From: Camarhynchus parvulus
Taxonomy: Eukaryota > Chordata > Aves > Passeriformes > Thraupidae
Length of the DNA: 64,000 bases
Assembly: GCF_901933205.1 (NCBI RefSeq)
Contig: NC_044582.1
Span: forward strand, 19,443,820 to 19,507,819
Direction: 5' to 3'
Part shown: positions 1 to 10,590 of the stretch, in pieces
How positions within the stretch are numbered: position 1 is the stretch's first letter
Layout of the letters: each line of letters begins with the position of its first letter
The notes under the pieces: model-generated
Told to the model about the DNA's origin: nothing
Database searches by the model: none
What the model saw: the letters and a program-made list of their open reading frames with translations, nothing else
Made by a program: the position numbers and the translations under genes

Positions 1-276
1 CCTCAAACCTTAGGTAAGGTCGTGGCTGTGCCATGAAAAATAGCTCTGAAAAGGACTTTTCAGGAGAAGAACCAGAATTCCTGGAGCTACTTCTAGATGG
101 GCCACTGTCATCCAGGCTTGTTCCTGGGGCTCAGGCTGTGCAGCTGTGGGCACTGTGAGCAGGTGAGGAACAAGGGTTTGATTGCAGCTGCTCTGGCTGG
201 GCTGGGGCTGTGTGCCCTGCCTGGGGCTGGCCTGTCCTCCTGCCCTGCTAAAATCTCTGCTGGGGCCGCCCTGTGT

Positions 277-412
277 CCCTGCAGTGCCCAGGGCCAGGCT
301 GGGCAGAGGGGCTGGAGCACCTGGGACAGGGGGAGGTGTCCCTGCCATGGCAGGGCAGCACTGGGTGGGATTTGGTGTCCAAACCAGTTTGGGATTCTGT
401 GATAATTCAGAT
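277..412 (+). mobile_element. CR1 LINE 3' end fragment
   Basis: It carries the avian CR1 3' hallmark order: CAGTGCCCAGGGCCAGGCTG, then GGGACAGGGGGAGGTGTCCC, TGCCATGGCAG, a GGGTGGGATTT block and a decayed GGGATTCTGTGATAATTC tail. It is too short and degenerate to retain coding capacity. Confidence 0.85.
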
Positions 413-1110
413 TTCCCCTCATTCTAAGCCACCTTAGGATAAAAAGTTGTCTTGGATTAGCTCTGCTTTCAGAAGATAGTTTTGCCCTAACCTATCCATG
501 TAAAGAGACAAGAGCTGTGTGTTATAAATGCACATTTGGAAGCACATGCTCTTTTTTAATTAAAAAAATATTATGCAGGGGCTGCAGGATGAATACTGAA
601 GATGCATGGTCCACCCCCTTCCATTAGTGAGAAGACAACACAAAGCTGTAGGCAGATATAAAAGCATTAAAATAATTAATTTTCCATTTTATTGTGCGTC
701 AACAGAAATGCATAATAATAAGCATTTTTGCAAAAACTGTGGATTAAGCATTTTTCTCTCCATCAGTGGTGTGCTGGAAATGTCCTTGCTTTAATGTAGA
801 ACAAATGGCCCTTGGATCTCATTAAAGATGGTGCTCTGAGTGCTCAGAGGGCTCTCAGTGCTGCTGGGGCAGAGCAGCAGGGCTGCTGGGAAAAGGTGAC
901 AAATACTAAACAAAAGACAAAGGAGGAGTAGAAATGAAAGGGAAATAAAGGAGGGTTAAGAATTGCTTCTTGTGGGAAGCCCAAAGAGCAGGTGGGAGAG
1001 AGCTCTGCCTCCTTCTGGGGTGCCACAGCAGTGCTGGGGTGGCTTTGGGAGGGGCAGGGAGCACCCAGGGGCTGGGCTGGGACCGTGCTGGGGGACACCA
1101 TGGAGGGGCT

Positions 1111-1309
1111 GGGATGGTGGCATGGGATAATGGGATGGGATCCATGGGATGGGATGGGATATTGGGATGGGATGGGATGATGGCATGGCATGGCATGGCA
1201 TGGGATAATGGGATAATGGGCTGGGATAATGGGCTGGGATGATGGGACGGGATGGGATATTGGGATGGGATGGGATGATGGCATGGCATGGCATGGGATA
1301 ATGGGATGA
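1111..1309. repeat. Pentanucleotide array (ATGGG / ATGGC)
   Basis: Interspersed ATGGG, ATGGC and GGATA pentamers form a simple satellite. A longer block (about 1150-1212) recurs about 100 bp later (about 1249-1305), showing higher-order duplication. The same motif family occurs in reverse orientation at 21003-21292. Confidence 0.9.
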
Positions 1310-3595
1310 GGTGGAGCAGTGTGAGTCCCCATTGCATGGCCCTTCCCAGAGCTCACATGCTGCTGCTGCTGCAGGAATAATCCTTCTGTTTCGAGAGGTG
1401 GTTTGGAGTCTCTGGGAATTGTGTGTTATCCTGCAGAGGTGCTAGGGCTGCTCTGCTCAGAGCAGGATCTGTTTGGCACAGAACTGGTGGGGTTTTGCCT
1501 CCACCCCTTGCAGGCTCCATGCTGGGCAGGGCTTCCCCAGCACTCCCTGCAGGCAGGGAAAGGAAAAGGAGCTCCATGGTGTGAAGGACCATGTCTGGGC
1601 CAGACATGGGGCAGCTCTGCATCCTCTCTGGCACTCTGGCTTATCACCACTGTTATCTCTTTGGGGATTTCAGTTGATATTTTGCAGAAGACTCTGCTGA
1701 GGATGTGTTATTGACATATTCTTAGCTTAAAACCATTATCACGGTAAATCCCTGGATTTAGAAACTAATTACAAGACATTAGTAGCTGAGCCTGAAGAGC
1801 TAAGTCATGCAAATATTGCTGTCTGCAAAGTGGAATATACACAAATGTCTGAACTGCTGAGTTAGGAGCTGCAGTCTGGAGGTGGCAATAAATCTGAGCC
1901 CAGTCCTCGCCGCTGGCTGCTCTGTGTCCCTGAAATTAATGGCACCATCATTATGAAAGTGGGATCAGGGAACGTGGCTATTTTCTTCCCTGAGTAGGTT
2001 AATTACCACTAATGTAATTATTTTTGTAGTGATTTTTATTTTAATCAAACATTGCACGAAACAATTAAGTTCAGAACAAATGGCTTATTATGGAAATGTT
2101 TGTGGCGGAGGAAAGCAAAGCAGCAATGTTTGAATTATCCCCAGATATTGAGTTACTTTATTCATTAACATGAACAATTACATTAGGCCTTATGAGACAG
2201 ACTAAGCATTTCTTGTTAATGTTTGTTCTATAGTGAACATAATGAGAATGCATGTTGTGAGTGGATGCAGTCCCTCCTGCTGGAGGCATTCGGGAGCTGG
2301 GGTGTGTGGGAGCAGGGAGAGCATCCTTCCTTCCCAGGGATGCAGGGATCCAATCCCTCTTTTCAGGAGCAGACCTCTAGAATCTCTCTCATTGAGGGAT
2401 TATTTTTACAGCATTCACAGAAAGACTCTTGGTACTCCAGTGTGTGAGCAGAGGGTGACTTCAGGGTTTGTGTTTTCACAAATATAAAATGAAGATTATA
2501 CAGGATCTATTTTGATTTAAATTAGGAAAGTGCAACTTAATCTTTCAATTTAAGACTTGCCTATCCAAGTCTTCCAGTCTGTATGAATAATTAAGGCAGC
2601 TGACTCAAGAAACTCATCTGAGAACTTTGACTGCTTGTAGGGAAAATCATGGAGCTTGTCAGCATTTAAGTGGCCTAAGGAAAAATAGCTGAAATGTTTT
2701 TTTAATGACACTTACATCTCTGCCAGGGGATCAGGTTTTGTGTCTGGAAAGGACACACACACAGAGCAGCTGCTGGAGCCACTGAGGTGCTGCTGGGCTG
2801 GTAACTGGTGCTGGGAATGCCAGGGCCTCCCCAGGCTTCCAGTCTGCACTGTTCCACTGGGGCTCCAATCTAAAAACCTTCCTTGTTCTTGGAGGCTGGG
2901 GAGTGGCTTTAGTCAGGCACAGTTTGAAATGATCTGTGAGTCCAGTTTTCCACAGCACTGGGGAGCCTTTGTTGCCTACCTTGGAGTTCAGGACTCTCCA
3001 GACTGCAGAGTAAGTGAGACTTTCCATGTATTTAATGTAATCATTTATCATTTGCATTCCCAGAAGTACATGTGGTATTTCAAAAGCTGAATGTGACTTT
3101 GAAACGAAATAGTATCTAATTATTGCTTTTTTCACTGATGACCATTTTCTTTGTCCTTCATATTTCTCACCTGGCTTGTGTAGCAGAGCTTCCCCCATTC
3201 TCACTGATCCCGTGCCCTATAGAAAACACATTCCCACCTCATTTCACATCTTCCCCTGGTCAGTAGCAGTTCCAGGAGGGGAGATCTCTGCTCTGTCTCA
3301 GGAAGAAGCCCCAAGGTTTGTGGGAAGCAGCCTTGCAAGTGTAAGTCCTGCCTTCCCTTGAGGTTTGCAGTGTTGTTATAATTCTCGTGTGGTTTATCTG
3401 GGCTTGGATGTCATTCCATCAGACTTAATGAGAAACGAAATGAGAAATGGAGGCAGTGAGCACAGTTAGGGCTCACACAGAAGCACCAGGGTGTGGTTTT
3501 GGGACTCTGCCCATGGGAACTTTATCCACTTGGGGTTTGTGTGCTGGGGCTCCCCTGAGTCCCCTCCCTTCCTTCCCAGCTCATGTCTGTGTCTG

Positions 3596-3700
3596 CCAGC
3601 CCTAACCCTGAGCCTGTGTGTGCCTGTCCCACAGATCGAGGAGATGCACTGGGGCAGGGCTGTGTGTTCTGTGCCCACCTTGGTGAGCAGCCAGCTCTAA
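3596..3700 (+). pseudogene. Partial duplicate of the GRM7 transmembrane-exon acceptor and first codons
   Basis: About 97 bp here repeat the segment 139 bp downstream (about 3735-3836) at roughly 85% identity by hand alignment. The copy includes the branch-like CTAAC, the polypyrimidine tract and CCCACAG acceptor (AG at 3633-3634), and the first about 20 codons, reading IEEMHWGRAVCSVPTL against [16 protein letters not shown] in the real exon. Reading through reaches TAA at 3698-3700. A GTGAGC donor-like site at 3683 would define a 48-nt, in-frame mini-exon (3635-3682). Most differences are A/T here and G/C in the functional copy. It could be inert, a decoy acceptor or a cassette exon. Confidence 0.85.
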
Positions 3701-3746
3701 GCCAGCTCTAAGCCAGGCCTAAGCCACACCTAAGCCAAGCCTAACC
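3697..3746. repeat. Short 11-bp repeat between duplicate and real acceptor
   Basis: Four to five imperfect copies of CTAAGCCAGCT / CTAAGCCACAC lie between the duplicated acceptor and the functional one. They merge into the branch-point CTAACC of the real exon, so the branch-point region may be part of the repeat. Confidence 0.75.
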
Positions 3747-3773
3747 CCGAGCCTGTTTGTGCCTGTCCCACAG

Positions 3774-4709
3774 GTCGAGGAGATGCAGTGGGGCGGGGGC
3801 GTGCGTGCCGTGCCCCCCTCGGTGTGCAGCCAGCCGTGCCGGCCGGGCGAGAGGAAGAAGATGGTGAAGGGCATGCCGTGCTGCTGGCACTGCGAGCTGT
3901 GTGACGGGTACCAGTACCAGGCCGACGAGGTCACCTGCCTGCTGTGCTCCTACAACGAGCGGCCCAACGAGAACCGCACCGGCTGCCGCTCCATCCCCAT
4001 CATCAAGCTGGAGTGGCACTCGCCCTGGGCCGTCATCCCCGTCTTCCTGGCCATGCTGGGCATCGTGGCCACCATCTTCGTGGTGGCCACCTTCATCCGC
4101 TACAACGACACGCCGATCGTGCGGGCCTCGGGCCGCGAGCTCAGCTACGTGCTGCTGACGGGCATCTTCCTGTGCTACATCATCACCTTCCTGATGATCG
4201 CCAAGCCCGACGTGGCCGTCTGCTCCTTCCGCAGGATCTTCCTGGGGCTGGGCATGTGCATCAGCTACGCGGCGCTGCTCACCAAGACCAACCGCATCTA
4301 CCGCATCTTCGAGCAGGGCAAGAAGTCGGTGACGGCGCCGCGGCTGATCAGCCCCACCTCGCAGCTGGCCATCGCCTCCAGCCTCATCTCCGTCCAGCTC
4401 CTGGGCGTCTTCATCTGGTTCGCGGTGGACCCGCCCAACATCATCGTGGATTACGATGAGCAGAAAACTATGAACCCCGAGCAGGCCCGAGGAGTGCTCA
4501 AGTGTGACATTACGGATCTACAAATCATTTGTTCCTTGGGTTATAGCATTCTGCTCATGGTGACGTGCACTGTGTATGCCATCAAGACTCGGGGGGTCCC
4601 AGAGAATTTTAATGAAGCCAAACCCATTGGATTCACTATGTACACTACCTGTATAGTATGGCTTGCCTTCATTCCAATATTTTTTGGCACTGCCCAGTCA
4701 GCAGAAAAG
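3774..4709 (+). CDS. GRM7: GRM7 transmembrane exon (end of cysteine-rich domain plus TM1-TM6)
   Basis: This internal coding exon of metabotropic glutamate receptor 7 is 936 nt (312 codons, phase 0 at both ends). GRM7 is a presynaptic Gi/o-coupled receptor. The exon follows a CCCACAG acceptor and ends SAEK before donor GTAGGT at 4710. Exon residues 1-83 finish the cysteine-rich domain with nine cysteines, including CCWHC, and an N-glycosylation site NRT at 67-69. TM1 is about 84-107, TM2 121-142, TM3 147-168, TM4 196-217, TM5 248-269 and TM6 286-303. C150 and C244 fit the conserved TM3-ECL2 disulfide. GRM7 is preferred over GRM4, 6 and 8 because of [38 protein letters not shown] text and PENFNEAKP. 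The cysteine-rich part differs from the mammalian protein as I recall it more than the helices do. Codons before 4449 are almost all G/C-ending; later ones are not. A diverged copy of the exon start lies 139 bp upstream. Confidence 0.97.
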
Positions 4710-6225
4710 GTAGGTGAGAGTGCCCAGGATCCGCTGTGCTTGTAGCCACGTGCTGGTGCTCAGCTTTCCGTGGATTTCCAGCTGAGCTCTCCAGTCGCTC
4801 ATTCCTGACTCAGGGCAATCTGTGGTACTGTTTTCCTTCCCCGTTTAGCTCGTGGGCCATTCATTTAAAGAACTGGCAAATGATCAATAGCAATCACGTT
4901 AGCCATTAGTTTTATTGTTGCATCTATTTCAATTGTTTCTTTACAGTAGGATAAGTGGGAATTAGCTGTCATATTACCCACAAAGAGGTATCTCCTAACT
5001 AAATAATTTTTAATGCAAGATGGTAAGCAAGAAAACTGTCAAAAAATACCCAGGTGGGCTCCTGTGCCTCTGGACCGGAGGGCAGTGTGGAGTGTGATGA
5101 GTGCTCTGCTCACAGAACAGGCCCAGGACACATTTACACCACGGTGTAAAGGGCCTGTCCTGAGCTCCAGGGGCTGAGCCCAGCAGCTCCAGCTGATGCT
5201 CCATGATGCAGATTCACTTTTACTTTTCCCTGGAGAAAAGCTGTCATTTCAGAGGGATTTGGCAAACACCACCAAGTCCAGTATTTAGAGAGCAGTGGTG
5301 ATACTGGGCTGTCCTGAACTGCTGTCAGTCTGTTTTACTGCACCACCCCAGCCCAGCCTGTCTCCCTGTCCCCGTGTCCCCATCTCCCTGTGTCCCTGTC
5401 CCCATGTCCCTGTCCCTGTGTCCCTGCAGGGCTGTGCAGCTCCTGAGCTCTGTGACCAGGCTCGGTGCTCAGCCCCTGCTCCTGGGGCTTTCCCCTCCTG
5501 CCCTGCCCTGCCCAGGGCTGTGCTGCAGGAGCCTTGCTGCTTTTCCTCCCTTTCTGGCACTCCTTTTGTGGGGGCTGCAGGGATTGTGCTTTTTGGTGCT
5601 TGCCACTGATTTCCTGTCAGATATTCCCTCTGGAAAATATTGTGCCTTAGCTTGGCCACGCACGTCTGCTGAAATGGAAATTGCACCTGCTGAAAAGTCT
5701 CATGCAGCACGATCTCTTCAGCTGAGCAGTGGGGCTATATATAACACTGGGGTTCCAGGGGATGGATTTATCTTATTCTATCGATAAATACAAGCATAAT
5801 GTTGTTGGGTGGAAGGCATATTGTAAACACCTGCCTTGTTCAGGGCAGAGAATAACACCTCCAACAACAAAAAAACCAAACCTCTAGCAAAGTGCTGCAG
5901 GTAATTCATAAAAGGTGAATAATTCAAGCAGGAGCTGCTGCAGCAGGTGGAGGGAGGCCAGAAATCTGAGTTTCTCCAGGATGGAGATGAGCCATGAGGC
6001 ACATGGGGGGTGGCACATGGTAAAAGCAGATTTCAGATGTTTTTACAGCTTGAGTTCACTCACCCTGTTTCTTTGTCCACATCAGAGATGGAGAGAAGGT
6101 GTGGCTGGTTGTGATTTATGGCTCAGCTCTGATTTATGGGCTTGGTTTGGTGATGCAGCACGTGGATCCCAGGGATGTGGGATATGCTCCTCCCTCCCAT
6201 GGCTGGGATACAGAGCTCCAGAGCT

Positions 6226-6948
6226 CCTGCTCTGCCTGCCTGGGCACTGTGCAGCTCTGGGTTGTGTTATCCTGTATGGATTGTGTGTCCTGCTTCCTGC
6301 CTGGGCACTGTGCAGCTCTGGGCTGTGTTATCCTGTTCTGTGTGTCCTGCTTCCTGCCTGGGCACTGTGCAGCTCTGGGCTGTGTTATCCTGTTCTGTGT
6401 GTCCTGCTCCCTGCCTGGGCACTGTGCAGCTCTGGGCTGTGCTATCCTGTTCTGTGTGTCCTGTTTTGTCCTGCTCTCCCCTGGGCACTGTCACTCTGGG
6501 CGGTACCTGTCTGTGTGCTCTCCCTGCCTGGGCACTGTGCAGCTCTGGGCTGTGTTATCCTGTTTTTTGTGTGTCCTGCTCTCCCTGCCTGGGCACTGTG
6601 CAGCTCTGGGCTGTGTTATCCTGTTCTGTGTGTCTGCTCCTGCCTGTTTTTTTTTTTTTTGATTATTGTTATCTTTTTTCCCTCCTGGGACTGTGCGCTC
6701 TGGGCGGTTATCCTGTATGATGTGTGTCTTCTCCTGCTGGACTGTGCATTTTATTATGGATTGTGTGCCTGCTCCCCTGCCTGGGCACTGTGCAGCTCTG
6801 GGCTGTGTTATCCTGTTCTGTGTCCTGCTCTCCCTGCCTGGGCACTGTGCAGCTCTGGGCTGTGCTATCCTGTTCTGTGTGTCCTGCTCTCCCTGCCTGG
6901 GCACTGTGCAGCTCTGGGCTGGGTTATCCTGTTCTGTGTGTCCTGAAA
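6226..6948. repeat. 57-bp minisatellite
   Basis: About ten copies of a 57-bp unit beginning CTGCCTGGGCACTGTGCAGC and containing TGTGTTATCCTGTTCTGTG. Successive starts at 6301, 6358 and 6415 fix the period. A degenerate interval with poly-T (about 6645-6780) interrupts the array. The unit is 19 codons long, so stop-free frames persist, but they are repeat artefacts. Confidence 0.95.
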
Positions 6949-7029
6949 ATGCTGTGTCAGCTCTGGGGCAGGGTTTGTGCTGTCCCTGCTCAGACAGGTC
7001 CTTCCTTTAGTGTGTACTTGATGGAAAGC

Positions 7030-7115
7030 CACTGTGGCTTTCAGCTGAAGGAGGGGAGATTTAGACTGGATATACAGAAGGAATTCTACCCTGTGAGGGT
7101 GAGGAAGCCCAGGGT
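7030..7115 (+). mobile_element. CR1 LINE fragment (internal part)
   Basis: The order AGGGGAGATTTAGACTGGATAT, then GGAATTCTACCCTGTGAGGG and GAGGAAGCCCAGG follows the CR1 segment upstream of the conserved 3' end. It is short and diverged. Confidence 0.6.
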
Positions 7116-9179
7116 GCCTAGGGAAGCTGAATATTCCCCCAAAATCTCATTTTCTCAGATTGTGTCATTGGGCTGATGGAGACAGAGATGTCATTGTTAT
7201 GTTTTCATGTTTCATAGAGGTTCTGCTGCCTCAGAACTCTGATTGCTTTTATTTAGTAATTGTGCTGAGATTAAACAGATACATTGCTGGATGTTTACAA
7301 GCCTGTGAGAACTGTCAGCGTGCTGAAATACATCCTGCCAGTGGGGCTCTTCTCTTGAATGATCTTCAGGGCTTTTTTCAAGTTCAGAAAGTTCTAATTG
7401 TGCCTCTGAGTGAGGGGTGACTATTGTCCAGCCAGTGTGGTTGTCCTGCTTGGGAGCTTTGTTCTTCCTGCAGTGATGAGAAATAGGGAAAAGTTGAAAT
7501 GGGGAAAAGAGCTGTCACCTTCCATCAGCTTCTTTCAGTTGTAAACTGTTGGGTTTTTGGGGGGTTTGTAGGTTTTGTAAAGAAATTTGAAGTGCCTAAT
7601 CCCATCAGCCCTTCCACCTTCCTTCTTGTTTCTCTGGTGTTTTTTTCAGTGCCCCTTTTATTCAAATCAATAAGCAGGGCAAGTCAGGCATATTTGGCAG
7701 CAACACTTTTACTTATTGTGTTGAGTGTTCCATAAATACTATAATTTGAAGACACATGCAAAATGGGTCCTTGTTCAGATTAAATAATGTCACATTAGCA
7801 CAGGAGCACTTCAGTCTCTGTTCTATTTTTTGGTGGAACTAAGTTACCCTTCAATTCTCTGTAACACAAATACCAATTAGCCAGGTAGGACACACTTTTA
7901 TTTTCTCCCTTGGGGAGGCTTGGGCTGACAGTTGCTATAGCAACTCTGCATTTGTGGATTTGGGAGTTATGAGGAATTTAATGCAACATTTGTTGGAGTT
8001 TCACACTGTGGGATGGTGGAGGAGCCCAGGCTTTGAGGCTCCCAGGGAATGTGCCTGGGCCTGCCATGATTTGGGGCTCTGCCAGGGACAGCTGTTGTGG
8101 ATTGCAGCTTTCGTTTCAAGTTTTTATCATTTTTGTTGAAAGGAGGATTCTGGCAACAGGTATTTCTCATTGATGCCCTTTCACTCCACCCATCACTTCA
8201 TTATCTGCATGTTCAGATGCTGAGGTTCTTCATTCCGTCCAGCCTGGGCTGTGCCCCTGAGAACAGCCTGGAGTTTGGGGATCTGGCACTGGAGCTGTCC
8301 TGAGTGAAGCCTGAACTGAGGAGCAGCTTCAGCTCATGGCAGTTCTGAGCTCCAGGCTGGAGCCACGAGCTCTGCAGGGCCTCAAAGCACAAAATCCACT
8401 TCTGTGAGTACTGGAGTTCCACCTTTAACTGAGGAGAAATTAGGTGTTCTCTGAAATCTAGGGGTGAAATACTCAGTGGGATTTTTGGAAGGCTGCTGAC
8501 CTTCACTACAAAGGTGATCCTGGCCTAGGTTTTCATCAGGTTATATAATAACACTGCTGGAAAGTGTATAAAAACCCTTGTGGAAACCTTTGAGTGGCTA
8601 CAGGGTTTCAGTTCTAATTTCTGCAGAACTGAACAAAAATTCCAAGCCCAGCTCCTGGGCAAAGTTCTCAGTGAGATTTCTTTGATTACCTCCTGCACTC
8701 ATTGGCCCCCCCATGGGAAGGGGGGCTGTGACACTCACAGCCCAGCCAGACTGGGAGGTTTTGGAGGTGTCACTGCTGCCAGGGGTTTAACCCTCAGCAG
8801 GAGCTCAGCATTTCCATGTGTGTCGTTGAAGTGCTGCAGGAATCCAGGTGCTGGAGCTCTTGGTCTCTGTTTTCCTCTCCCTGGTGCTCTGGGGGCAGCT
8901 TTGTTCCCTGCACAGACACTCACAGACCCAGCACCTCCTGGCTGGGGCTGGGCTGTGGCCTCTGAGGCTCCTGGAGGAGAGAACACCCCAGGAAATACAG
9001 AATATTCCTGGCTCTGTGCTTCCCAGTGCTCAGGGAGTCACCAGGAGCTCTGGCACAGCTCCCTCTGCCACCAAGGGCTGCAGATGAGAAAGAAAAATGG
9101 CAAGGAAACCTTGGTGCCTGAACCTGGGCACCTGGGATGTGTGGGTGCCCCCAGCTCACACTCAGGGGCAGCAGGAGAA

Positions 9180-9358
9180 GGGGGAGCTGCCACTGGAGTT
9201 TGGGAAAGGTTCTGGAGCTGCCACTGGAGTTTGGGAAAGGTTCTGGAGTTGGCACTGGAGTTCAGGAAAGGTTCTGGAGCTGCCACTGGAGTTTGGGAAA
9301 GGTTCTGGAGCTGCCACTGGAGTTCGGGAAAGGTTCTGGAGCTGCCACTGGAGCTGGG
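9180..9358. repeat. 31-bp minisatellite
   Basis: About 5.5 copies of a 31-bp unit (GCTGCCACTGGAGTTTGGGA then AAGGTTCTGGA), with unit starts at 9186, 9217 and 9248. Units are nearly identical, which suggests recent expansion. Confidence 0.95.
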
Positions 9359-9904
9359 TGTGCCAGGGATGGCTGGGGAAGGAGCCCCTGCTCCTCACGT
9401 GGTGTCCTGAAAAAGCAAAGCCAACTGGGAATAAACAGCTTACCCGGAGGGCTGGGTTCCCCAGCAGGGCTCTCTGGGAAGGGATTCCTGCCTTTGCTGG
9501 GTGCAAAGGGAGGCTGCAGGGCCACTGAGGATGCAGGTCTGTGTGTGTCTGCAGCCAGGGCAGGCATTGGCAGGCAGGGAGGAGCACACGTGCACACTCA
9601 GAGTGAAATAAGGGCTGATTGCAGTAATTAGATGCTCCTCAGAAGACCATAAATTAACGGTGATTATGATTCTTGAAAGAACAGAAGCAGAAGGTGCACG
9701 TAACGTGGCTCTGCTTTATCACATTTGCTGCATTGTAATGCTCCTTTAATGTTAATATGTACTTTTGTAGTAAAACCTAATTGCAAACACTGAGCAGGAG
9801 GAGCCCAGGGCCACGATCGTGTTCCACATAATTACCTGGCAGGGGGGCTCCCCCAGCCAGCAGTGCCACCAGCACAGCAGGTAGGGCTGGCACAGAGCTC
9901 TGCA

Positions 9905-10125
9905 GGGAGGGCAGAGCTGGCAGGGCATGAACCCCAACCCATGGGGTGAAATGTGTGGGTTTTGGGGAGCTCTCTGTGCCAGGGAGCAGCAGGGCCACGC
10001 TGGGTTTGCTGTTTGCTGTGCAGGGAGGGCAGGGGATGAACCCCAACCCAAAGGCTGAAATGTGTGGTTTTTGGGGAGCTCTCTGTGCCAGGGAGCAGCA
10101 GGGCCAGGCTGGCTTTGCTGCTCTC
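9905..10125. repeat. 109-bp tandem duplication
   Basis: Two copies of a roughly 109-bp unit containing GATGAACCCCAACCCA, GAAATGTGTGG and GGGAGCTCTCTGTGCCAGGG, starting near 9918 and 10027. Both copies keep the full unit with minor differences. Confidence 0.9.
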
Positions 10126-10374
10126 ACAGGGGACACGGGCTCAGTTAAGCAGAAGTGACTTCATCCCTGTCCCCAGGGGCTGCTGTGTCACCAGGGACCC
10201 TTTGAAGCCTCTGAGTGGCTGCTTTGATGTCTGATGCTGGCGCTGAGGGATCTCTTTGCTGTGATAATTCCAGCCTTTTCCATTCCCAGCTGTGCTGAGG
10301 AGACAGAAAAAGGAAATTATTTGGAAGATGGGAACATAAATGGAGCCTAGAAAGGAGAGGGCATCACAGAGGTG

Positions 10375-10590
10375 GAAACCAGAGAATATCCTGAGCCGGG
10401 AGGGTCCTACAGGGATCAGCCAGTCCTGCTCCTGGCCCTGCCCAGAGACCCCAAATCCCCCCCTGGGCATCCCTGGCAGTGCTGTCCAAGGGCTCCTGGA
10501 GCTCTGGGGCTGTGCCCATCCCCTGGGCAGTGCCAGCACCCTCTGGGGATGAACCTTTCCAAATCCAGCCCGAGCCTCCCTCCATGGCGC
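10375..10590 (-). mobile_element. CR1 LINE fragment (GAATATCCTGAG subfamily)
   Basis: Read on the minus strand it ends in the CR1 tail (complement of GAATATCCTGAGCCGGGAGG). On the plus strand it continues through CCTGGCCCTGCCCAGAGACC, TGTCCAAGGGCTCCTGGAGC and CACCCTCTGGGGATGAACC. The same subfamily is present in plus orientation at 44290-44485. Confidence 0.75.

Larger units (their letters stand above)
1..3595. other. Intron sequence upstream of the transmembrane exon
   Basis: No coding exon is recognised. It contains a CR1 fragment (about 277-412) and a pentanucleotide array (1111-1309). Otherwise it is unique, moderately A/T-rich sequence, including a TAATTA-rich stretch at about 1990-2230 that could be conserved non-coding DNA. 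I see nothing definite in 426-1110 or 1310-3595. Confidence 0.6.

Noticed and set aside
3774..4709. Assignment to GRM4, GRM6 or GRM8
   Set aside because: The helices and the exact tail YVSYNNLVI, plus the 7b exon, fit only GRM7.
5915..6946. A 343-codon + strand frame rich in PAWALCSSG words
   Set aside because: The repetitive part is the 57-bp minisatellite; the unique start matches nothing I know.
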